Of a stretch of DNA of 43,196 nucleotides, positions 1 through 7,312 are shown piece by piece. The notes below the pieces were generated by a model. That model was not told the origin of the DNA. It made no database searches and saw only the letters and a program-made list of their open reading frames with translations. A program made the position numbers and the translations under genes. Position 1 is the stretch's first letter; each line of letters begins with the position of its first letter. This stretch comes from Asparagopsis taxiformis (taxonomy: Eukaryota > Rhodophyta > Florideophyceae > Bonnemaisoniales > Bonnemaisoniaceae): positions 1-43,196 of the forward strand of contig JALQPE010002278.1 of the NCBI GenBank assembly GCA_030407315.1. Reading direction: 5' to 3'.

Positions 1-407
1 CGGCGGTGCTAAGGACAGCCTGTTCATGGCTGCTCCAGACAGGACTGTCACTGACAGTCTGTCCTAGCAAAACACCCGCTGCCAATCTGGTACACGTGGG
101 CTTCTCAATCATATCACCCACACGTGTACACTTATCATAACATCCCCTCTGCCATGATGGCAACCCATCCTGGCATTTCTAATTACTAATTGAAACTATG
201 ACAAACCAAATTGAAACTTCAGACGCTATATCTCCATGAAGAAAGGTCGTAGAAGAAGCTTCGGAGAAGTTGCTACCGACTAATTCGGGCACGCTGAACA
301 CGATGAGATAGGTTTCGGAGCGCATAGAGCACTCCTTCTAGGAGAAGTCGAGGGTCAAAGTTTTCTCACGTAATTGAGCCCCTCAGGGCAATTCTAGTGC
401 TTCAACA
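1..407 (-). repeat. 3' LTR of old copia element C1 (cut by window edge)
   Basis: Aligned by eye with the 475-bp LTRs of C2 and C3 (for example 18223-18697), this is the same LTR in minus orientation but clearly diverged, with scattered substitutions and small indels. It ends in TTCAACA at 407, the reverse of the TGTTGA start of the intact LTRs, and is followed directly by the polypurine tract. Roughly the first 80 bases of the LTR on the plus strand lie outside the window. The paired CACGTG dyad (90-98 and 121-129) is kept, although the sequence between the arms has changed. Confidence 0.85.
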
Positions 408-419
408 CTCCCCCTCTTT
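408..419 (-). promoter_or_regulatory. Polypurine tract of C1
   Basis: CTCCCCCTCTTT on the plus strand, which reads AAAGAGGGGGAG on the element strand, abuts the LTR exactly as in C2 and C3. Polypurine tracts prime plus-strand cDNA synthesis in LTR retrotransposons. It is unchanged in this otherwise decayed copy. Confidence 0.8.
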
Positions 420-431
420 GACATTCTCGAC

Positions 432-3400
432 TTAATGATTGGTAGTTACCCCCGTAAGTTCACGAAGCTTGACGAACTGAATCCTTTGCAGAGGCTTAGT
501 GAGGCATCCGCTACTATATCGGATGTTGGACAGTAGTCGATAGGAACATCCCTTCGAGGAGGCAATCCCGGACAAAGTGGTACCGAATGTCGATATGCTT
601 TGTGCGGGTTCCAGAAAGCATCGTTCCTAGCCATTTTGATAGACCTTGATTATCCACATTGATGAGGATAGGATCTGCAGGATTTGTACTGCTGCTGAAA
701 CCAATGATGTTTCTCAGCCAGATTGCCTCCTTCACTGCTGCACTGAGAGCCATGTATTCGGCTTCTGAGGAAGACTGGGCTACACAGCCTGCTACGAGAC
801 TTCCAGCTCACCGCTCCTCCAGCCATCTTGAAGACATAGCACCACTAGTCGACTTCCGGTTGATAGTACAACCGCCCCAGTCCGAGTCGCTGTACCCGAC
901 TGGTGCAAGTGTTGCTGTAGCTCTGTCATCACGCCAAAGTCCTGTGTACCAGCGATGTAGCGCAGGACACGTTTAACGGCTACCCAGAGAGCTTTTGTCG
1001 GGGCCTCAACGAACTGTGCAAGTCTCCCAACAGCAAAATGCGATGTCAGGGCGAGTTCCGACCGCTAGGTACATCAGGCTGCCAATTGCTCTGCGATAGA
1101 GCGTAGAGTCTATGGGCCCAGTTTCGGTATCCGCGACGGAGATCTGAGCTGCATTGGCGTAACAACCGGACTGCGTTTTCCATTCCAAACCGTTCCAATA
1201 CCTTCTCAGCGTAGCGGGACTGATTCAAGTGTAGCAGTCCTTTGGAGGTGTTGCGCGCAATCTCCAGGCCAAGACATACCCGAGCTCTACCACAATCCTT
1301 CATCTCGAAACGCTTACTGAACTCTGCTTTCAGCTCATCCAACATATCTCTACTGCTTGAAGCAAGAAGAATATCGTCGACGTATAGTGCAATGATGATC
1401 ATAGAGTCATCACAATACCTGACATAGAAACATGGATCGTACGGAGAGCTCTGGAAGTCGAGCTGTGAAATGAGAAAGTCATCGATCTTAGCATGCCACT
1501 GCCTCGGAGCTTGTTTGAGTCCGTATAGAGCCTTTTGCAGTTTGCAGACATGGTCTGGATGCTTCGAGTCGACGAATCCCTCCGGCTGCTCCATGAATAT
1601 GCCTGCTCGAGATCTCCGTAGAGAAAGGCTGTTTTGACGTCCTTTGATCGCAGTGCAAATCGTGGTGGACAGTGAGCGCAAAGAACATGCGAAGAGTACA
1701 GAACTGTACAACGGGGCATAATTCTCGGAGTAGTCGATGCCGTACTTCTGCTGGAATCCTCGAGTTACTAGTCGAGCTTTGTGTTTGATCGAGTGCTCAC
1801 CAGTTTCACTCACAACATCTTTGCGTTTGAAGACCCACTTCGAGTGAGGAGGTGAGAGAGCTTCACTGCGGGGGACCAGAATCCAGGTGCCATTTGCTTC
1901 GAGGGAATCCATCTCGGACTGAATGGCCTCAATCCAGAGATCTTTCTCCTCCCCCTTGGTCACCTCAGTGAAGGTAAGAAGATGTTCCGGAGTGGTATCA
2001 GCAGTAGTGGAGACAAGGGCAGTTGTTTTCCACCACTCACCCGAGGTTTACGAGATCGAGAAGATTTACGCGGAGCGTTAAGGAGAGGACTCATCAGTAG
2101 ATGCTGAGGGAGTGGTGGAGGAGATTGAGGTTGTGGAGCGTTGGTGTCAGAGTCAGAGTCCGAATGGGATGAAGGAGGAGTATCCTGTTTGGTAGAGAGA
2201 CCAGACTTGCTGTTCTCCATCCCATGGCTCAGTATTGGACTCAGCAGCAGCATCAACGCTGTTGTAGTCTGTATCAGAAGATGGCAAACGCTTCTTTTGC
2301 AGCTCGTCGAACACTACGTCTCGCGACACAACGACCCTTTTCATTTGCTGTGTCCCATAGTTTGTAGGCTTTCTGCGAGCTTGCGTATCCAAGCATAATT
2401 GCTTCCTTGCCCGCAAATCAAGGGTCTGAAGAAGTTATCAGGCGTTTTGTACCAGCATCTACTTCCGAACGTTCGCATATGAGCAATACTCGGTTTCCTA
2501 CCATACCAGATCTCATACGGAGTATTTCAGTTGCAGGGAGCGGCTGGTGACACGGTTACGAATGTAGGCAGCACAGGAGAGTGCTTCTGCCCAGAACTCG
2601 GATGGGGTGTTGCTGTGATGGAGCATGGCACGAAATTTGATCTTTGAGAGTTCTGTTCATTCTCTCTGCCACACCATTCTGTTGCGGAGTGTATGCACAG
2701 GTGGTCTGACGTTGATTCCTTTGCTGTCGAGGAAGGAGGTAAAGTCGTTTGAGAAGAACTCTCCCCCTCCATCCGAGCGTATTGGCGGGAGTTTACAACC
2801 AGTTTGCGTTTCAGCAATGCACAGGAATCTCTGGAAGGAGTCGAAAACAGTCGGATTTACGGTGGAGCGGGTATACTATACCGTAGCCATCGGGACTTGT
2901 CATCGATGAATGTCACAAAGTATCGAGCTCCCCCTTTCGAGAGTACTTCCATCGGCCTGCCAGATCTGTGTGGACCAACTCGAGAGAGCTCAGATGCTCT
3001 CGTTTCGGAGAGCTTTGGAATAGCTGCTCGGGGCATTTTGCCGGTTATGCATCCTTCACATGGGGCACCTGCATCTGATTTCTGAGATTTGATTCGAAGG
3101 CCCTTCACAGCAGATAGCTGCTCCATGCGTGAGATACCGGATTTGTTGACATGCCCGAGCCGCTCGTGCCAGAGCTGTAGCGAGGCCACACAGGCTGTTT
3201 GCTGCACATGGTCTTTTGGGGCTCTGACGAGAAGAGATCAATGGCATAGAGTCCCTGCTTCTCCGCCCAGTGGCTATCGGTTGTTGTTCTGAGTCAGGAT
3301 GACTGTATGTTATGAACTGCACGATATGCCTCGAGTAGTGAGGTGCTGACGGAGATGAGAGAAAATACAAAGAAGGGAACGTGGAGGACGTCACGAAGTA

Positions 3401-4473
3401 TATGCACTGTTTATTTCCCCATATAGAGAGATCATTAAACGAACATCACCACGGCCGACTGCCATTGAGGTAGACTTATCTCCCAGAGTTACGGAGAACG
3501 GTGTTACTTCCTTAAGGAAACAAACATGGAGCGATCGAAGGGTCTGAGGAGTGGCGGCAGCAGAGTCTATGTACCAAGTTGATGTATGAAGAGATCCAGG
3601 AGTAGTTGACATGAGGCAAACATACCTTTCTCTTCATCATTATGGAAAAGAGACGCGGAAACCGTGTTTGATGGAGGATTGCCTTCTGAATCGGTGAGAG
3701 TAACCATAGCAGAAGGTTTAGACCGTGCAGGCCGAGAGCGGGATGGACGGCCATACTTTTGCCAGCAATACGGTTCAGTGGTTGTTGGTTGGTACGACCG
3801 CAATGAGTGCATTTCTTTCGGTTACTGCCGGGCTGTTTCCCAGACCTGGATAATAATGCAGGCCGAGTCAGAAGAAGAGCTTCAGGTTTCAGAATAGAAG
3901 CTCTACGTTCCCCTGAAGAAGGAGGCTTCGGACTTTGTCGAAGGTGAATGTAGGGTCCTCATCACCTATAGCATCAAGAGCAGTAATGAGTGTCTGGAAG
4001 GAAGAAGGAAGACCATTGAGGACAGCCATAGCCATTTCCTTGTCGTCGATGATCACGCCCATAGAGCTGAGAACCGAGGCCATCTGTCGAACACGATTAA
4101 TGTAGACGAGCATCTGTTACCGGGCTTCATAGTGGCAGTATAGAAATCACGCCTTGCAGCTAGTTTGTTTAGGAGAGTGTGCTTTGGTGCACGTTACAGA
4201 TCTCCTGCCACATTTCCAGAGCAGTAGTGGTGTGTGAGACGTTCTGAGCATCTCATCAGACAACGTGATCCCGATGGTCATCCGAGCAGTCTTATCTTTG
4301 CGAAGCCACTTGGACAGTGCTTCCTGGTCTGCAGGGCGTGGAGGACGTAGGTCAGGATCGATCATTTCGTCCACCTCGCGGTGGCTGAGGATGAGCTCCA
4401 TCTTTTGCTTCCATGAGTGGAAGTTGGAGTATTCCAGCTTTTCAATGCGAATGCCGGATGAAGTGCTCTCCAT
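432..4473 (-). pseudogene. gag-pol: Decayed copia gag-pol of C1
   Basis: This is a near full-length gag-pol relic, about 35 bp shorter than the intact 4077-bp gene of C2. The Gag start (ATG at 4473) and first 80 or so residues are readable. Also readable are the zinc-knuckle region, pre-integrase and integrase segments, the reverse transcriptase with [11 protein letters not shown] and YVDD, and RNase H with SSSEAEYMAL. The frame is broken many times. For instance, in reverse transcriptase the frame is lost after YAP and regained before YMEQPEGF, and Gag shifts near 4255. The stop corresponding to the intact gene is at 432-434. C1 is an older member of the family, probably immobile. Confidence 0.9.
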
Positions 4474-4514
4474 GGCTCTGTATTATGTCTTATCTGTTCG
4501 ACCCTTCCCAAGTG

Positions 4515-4531
4515 GACAACCGATAGTCGTC
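4515..4531 (-). other. Conserved hairpin upstream of gag (C1)
   Basis: On the element strand this is a 7-bp stem with loop AUC. Two stem pairs that are Watson-Crick in C2 (7255-7271) are G-U wobbles here, so pairing survives the base changes. It lies about 40 nt before the gag ATG. Confidence 0.45.
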
Positions 4532-4657
4532 TAGGACCAAGCTGGGATCTATAGGATAGAGACTTTTAGCTAAGAGCAAGATGAGTGGAGAACAAGAAAA
4601 CAAGGTTTATCAAAGAGAAATCAGCTAGATTTCTATTGTGTCTAGAGAAGAGGAGTA

Positions 4658-5173
4658 CTACTTATCGGAGGAGGAAGAAGCCTTAGAGGCTTTAGCGGCT
4701 TTGAGAGTCTTTTCGATGCCACGGTGGCGGCTACCGCGGAGGTGGTTGTCGAACTCGCTCTGGGTGCGAACGATGACACCGCAGGGCTTGCAGACCTTGA
4801 GACCACCTTCCTTGAGGCGTTCGATAGTCTTCTTATGTCTAGAGCCGCTGAAGTGTGCGACTCTAGACTCGGCGGAGTTGAGAAAGACGTTGCAGTGATG
4901 GCACCTCGAGCGGTTTGCCTTCTTGTGAGCGGCGTACTTCTTCTTGTTATCCTCCTTTCGGCGATGCTGTAGGCTTTGCGGAAGACCCGGTCCTGAAGAG
5001 ACTCCCCCTCGCGACGAAGCCTGGGAGGCTGCTCGTCGGTGCGCGGTTCCACGCGGTCTTCGTCACTGCTAGACACTGCAGATTGAAAGTAGAGAGCGTG
5101 TTAGAAGTTATACCGATCAATACTAAGGTCTAAACCTTGAAATAGACCGAAAGGTGAAAGGTATAAACTTACT
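4658..5173 (-). pseudogene. Accessory zinc-finger gene of C1, one frameshift
   Basis: This is the diverged copy of the zinc-finger gene found intact in C2 and C3. The structure is the last A of exon 1 (5173), a 97-nt intron (5172-5076, GTAAGT to CTGCAG) and a coding exon (5075-4658) starting TG TCT AGC, so splicing makes ATG. A single 1-nt deletion near codon 43 (GAGAGAT in C2, GAGGAT here) breaks the frame. Beyond it the reading frame is open to a TAG at 4660-4658, and both fingers keep all four ligands (C-x2-C-x12-H-x5-H twice). In 36 hand-aligned codons around finger 2, I count 17 silent and 4 replacement differences from C2, which suggests protein-level selection between the two lineages. 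Confidence 0.85.
5076..5172 (-). other. Intron of the C1 zinc-finger gene
   Basis: On the element strand the donor is CACAA/GTAAGT, a possible branch site is ACTTCTAAC, and the acceptor is TCAATCTGCAG/TGTCT. The donor is a perfect consensus here and GTACGT in C2. Joining A to TG makes the ATG. Confidence 0.7.
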
Positions 5174-5352
5174 TGTGGAAACAGTTGACAATAAAACCAA
5201 ACGTTCGATGAGTTTATTCGGTGATATGTAAAGGCTATAACGCTATACCGATCAGGACAAGGTCACTGTCTTACAAGAGCAGGACCGAGTTGAGAAAGGT
5301 ATAGACTAGCCAATATAAAAGCAAAGGCCAATTCCACTAATTGGGCCTTGAA

Positions 5353-5374
5353 TGGCCCGTAGCCGAGTCGGTTG
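5353..5374 (+). other. tRNA-like Pol III unit of C1, A-box half
   Basis: TAGCCGAGTCGG at 5360-5371 fits the tRNA A-box consensus TRGCNNAGNNGG exactly and lies antisense to C1. The unit is split here by C2 and resumes at 11885. With C2 and one target copy removed, the gap between A and B boxes is about 31 nt, as expected for a tRNA-type promoter. The acceptor arms do not pair, so it is tRNA-like and not a functional tRNA gene. Confidence 0.6.
5370..5374. repeat. Target-site duplication of C2, left copy
   Basis: GGTTG directly precedes the TGTTGA start of the LTR and matches the five bases after the other LTR (11880-11884). Confidence 0.95.
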
Positions 5375-5849
5375 TGTTGAATCACTGCGAATAGGCCTCG
5401 AAGGCCTAATTCCGTGAGAAAACTTTGACTCTCGATTTCTCTATGAAGGAGTGCTCTGAGCGCTCCGAAACCTATCTCATTGTATTCAGCGTCACCGAAT
5501 TAGTCGGGTAGCAACTTCTCCGGGGCTCTTACGACACTCCATTACGGAGTAACTAGCCTCAGAAGTTTTAATTTGTTTGTCATAATTCAAATTAGTAATT
5601 AGAAATGCTAGGACGAGTTGAGGTCCTGGCACTGGGAAAAATGTTATGATATATGTACACGTGGCGATGGCATGATAGAAATCACACGTGTACCAGATTG
5701 GCAGGTGGTGATGGCAACGACAGACTGTCTGGACAAACCAAGAACAGGCTGTCCGACTCACCGTTGGCGCATCTCGCCAGTAGTAGAAATAATCTGGTGA
5801 GCTCGCAATTTTTAGTAAACACTGGTAAGCGACCATTTTGATTCTCACA
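5375..5849 (+). repeat. 5' LTR of C2
   Basis: 475 bp, TG to CA. It contains a TATA-like ATGATATATG near 5646-5655, just upstream of a CACGTG dyad. I see no difference from the 3' LTR at 11405-11879. A start of transcription just downstream of the TATA-like site is likely but cannot be placed by eye. Confidence 0.95.
5655..5703. promoter_or_regulatory. CACGTG inverted repeat in LTR
   Basis: GTACACGTG at 5655-5663 and CACGTGTAC at 5695-5703 form 9-bp inverted arms, each containing a CACGTG E-box. The dyad recurs in every LTR of the window, including the diverged C1 LTR (90-129), where spacer bases differ but the arms are unchanged. It is a candidate site for bHLH-type regulators. Confidence 0.5.
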
Positions 5850-5870
5850 GGTTATGGGCCCAGCACGCTT
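5850..5870 (+). promoter_or_regulatory. Primer-binding site for initiator tRNA-Met (anticodon half)
   Basis: The 21 bases directly after the LTR are complementary to the internal part of eukaryotic initiator tRNA-Met, covering the anticodon stem and the CAU anticodon (tRNA segment GCTGGGCCCATAACC), and not to its 3' CCA end. This matches the half-tRNA priming known for Drosophila copia, where a cut in the anticodon loop frees the primer. The complement of CAU supplies the one ATG of the leader (5854), which opens only an 18-codon frame including its stop at 5907. Confidence 0.8.
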
Positions 5871-6082
5871 TCGTGGTCGTTTCAATTTTATTTTGGCGCA
5901 GTGGTGAGTAATTTCGCCGGCGCGCGCGAACATATATTTCCAGCAGCCCTCGCTCCTCGTTCATTTTGCGTTACTCGGTACCCACGCTCTCCGCTCGTTG
6001 CGTGCTTCTCCTCTCGCTCGCTCGCTCGTATTGCCCATTCTTCCCGCGCGTTCTTACTCGTTTCTTTCTGCGCGTTGCACTC

Positions 6083-6203
6083 CGCCTCGCTCCCCGGCGC
6101 CTCGCTCCGGCGCCTGTACGCCTCGCTCCCGGCGCCTGTACGCCTCGCTGTACGCCCGGCGCCTGTACGCCTCGCTCCGCTGTACGCCTCGCTCCGCTCG
6201 GCG
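6083..6203 (+). repeat. Leader minisatellite of C2
   Basis: Imperfect tandem units of about 22-23 bp built on GGCGCCTGTACGCCTCGCTC. The array is 33 bp longer than in C3 (23897-23984), and its units are less regular. It is not evident in C1. Confidence 0.75.
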
Positions 6204-6223
6204 CACTCCGGACAAAACTTTTC

Positions 6224-6290
6224 TGTCATCTTGACATCAATTGTCAACTATAACTGTCACATTGACACTGTGTCATCACTACAGGTGACA
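6224..6290. repeat. TGTCA/TGACA cluster in C2 leader
   Basis: Seven TGTCA or TGACA pentamers occur in both orientations within 67 bp. A homologous but diverged cluster is in C1 (11983-12093) and an identical one in C3. Confidence 0.5.
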
Positions 6291-6346
6291 TCCTGGCAGT
6301 TTGCGACATACTTGGAATATCTCAAGACACTTGAGGCAACTCAAAG

Positions 6347-6428
6347 AAAAAAGTAATACGGCGTTCCGTTGGGGACTCGAACGCACGACCAATAATTCTT
6401 GGTCTGCACAGTATTAACGACTGAGCAA
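6347..6428 (-). other. Antisense tRNA-like Pol III unit in C2 leader
   Basis: Read on the minus strand: an A-box-like TTGCTCAGTCGT (6428-6417), a B-box-like GCGTTCGAGTCC (6384-6373) 32 nt later, and a T6 terminator (6352-6347) 20 nt after that. C1 has the same order and spacing (31 and 21 nt) with different bases. Acceptor and T stems pair poorly, so this is not a canonical tRNA gene. The unit would be transcribed against the element. Confidence 0.55.
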
Positions 6429-6514
6429 CTGGGCTGTTTTTGCCCAACCTATTGGATCTACCGGCTGCTTCTATCTTGGCTCGTCTAAACCTTTCTCAAC
6501 TCGGTTCTGCTCTT

Positions 6515-6520
6515 GTAAGT
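6515..6520 (+). other. Second conserved splice donor in leader
   Basis: GTAAGT follows CTCTT; C1 has CTCTT/GTAAGA at the matching place. If joined to the acceptor at 6707 it would yield TT/TG and no ATG, unlike the donor at 6612. Confidence 0.4.
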
Positions 6521-6610
6521 CAGCAACCTTGTCCTGATCGGTATAGCATTATAGCCTTCACTACACATCAACTAAAATACATTGGTTTTCGTCTCATCAA
6601 CTCTATCAAA

Positions 6611-7129
6611 AGTACGTTAATACCTTTCATCTTTCGGTCATTTTCAAGGTTTAGACCTTAGTAAGATCGGTATAACTCCTAACCTTTCGCCTTTACTTCT
6701 CCTGCAGTGTCTAGCAGTGACGAAGAAGATCGTGTTCAGCCACGACTTGAAGAACCTCGTCCAAGGCTTCGCCGGGAAGGAGAATCTCTCCGCGATCGCG
6801 TCTTCCGGAAGGCTTATAGCATTGCCGAGAGGAGAGATAACAAGACGAAGTACGCTGCGCACAAGGACGCGAATCGCTCTAGGTGCAAAGATTGCAACGT
6901 TTATCTCAATTCTGCCGAGTCGAGGGTCGCTCATTACAACGGCGCAAGACATAAAAAGACAGTCGAACGTCTTAAAGAAGGAGGTCTAAAGGTTTGCCGA
7001 CCGTGTGGAGTCATCGTCCGCACGAAAAGTGAATTCGACAACCACCTCCGCGGCCGTCGCCATCTAGGAATTGAGAAGGCACTCAAAATCTCCAAAGCTT
7101 CTAAAGCTTCTTCCTCCACTTCCGATTAG
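6611..7129 (+). CDS. Accessory two-finger U1-type zinc-finger protein (C2)
   Basis: The coding sequence is the last base of exon 1 (A, 6611) joined to 6708-7129, giving 140 residues ending at TAG 7127-7129. The unspliced frame has only GTG at this point, so I chose the splice-made ATG, which sits in a good context (CAAAATG). The protein is basic, with an acidic SSSDEED start. Finger 1 ligands are C60, C63, H76 and H82; finger 2 ligands are C97, C100, H113 and H119, both C-x2-C-x12-H-x5-H, the spacing of U1/matrin-type fingers that often bind RNA. The tail is rich in Lys, Ala and Ser. It lacks any internal Met. It lies between LTR and gag-pol, where standard copia elements have no gene. Its role is unknown; RNA or DNA binding in replication, packaging or targeting is inference. 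Confidence 0.85.
6612..6707 (+). other. Intron that creates the zinc-finger start codon (C2)
   Basis: 96 nt. Donor CAAAA/GTACGT, branch-like ACTCCTAAC at 6676-6684, a pyrimidine-rich run, and acceptor CTCCTGCAG/TGTCT. Splicing joins A to TG. The genomic copies keep the intron, as expected if the RNA that is reverse-transcribed is unspliced. Confidence 0.75.
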
Positions 7130-7254
7130 ATAATTTCGTTTCTATACTCTAGGAATCTAGCTGATTTCGCATCCATAAACCTTGTTCACTTGTTCTCCTT
7201 CTTTCTTCGCTCTTAGCTAGAAGTTTCTATCCTATAGACCCCAGCTTGGTCCTC

Positions 7255-7271
7255 GACGACTATCAGTCGTC
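7255..7271 (+). other. Hairpin upstream of gag (C2)
   Basis: GACGACT-ATC-AGTCGTC forms a perfect 7-bp stem with a 3-nt loop, 41 nt before the gag-pol ATG. Flanking CCCAG and TTGGG could extend it. It is conserved in C1 with wobble pairs. Confidence 0.5.
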
Positions 7272-7312
7272 TACTTGGGAAAGGTCGAACAGATAAAATA
7301 TATTAAAGAGCG

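Larger units (their letters stand above)
5174..5374 (-). other. Leader of C1, part adjoining the C2 insertion
   Basis: This aligns with 6450-6611 of C2 from the CTATCTTGGCTCGTCTA region onward, including a second donor-like CTTGTAAG site shared with C2 (6515). The remainder, toward 5374, enters the tRNA-like unit that C2 interrupts. There is no ATG on the element strand. Confidence 0.7.

Noticed and set aside
5492..5848. 118-codon minus-strand frame inside every LTR
   Set aside because: It recurs only because LTRs are identical, has no homology I recognise, and spans the promoter dyad.
5838..6356. 172-codon plus-strand frame through the C2 leader, and matching frames in C3
   Set aside because: It begins with TTG, crosses the primer site and minisatellite, and its length changes with repeat number. 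It is explained by GC-rich, stop-poor sequence.
6347..6440. A functional tRNA gene
   Set aside because: Acceptor and T stems do not pair in C1, C2 or C3, so only the Pol III promoter pattern can be supported.
6515..6554. A separate 40-nt first intron ending at GCATTATAG
   Set aside because: Too short and without a clear branch site, so I list only the donor.
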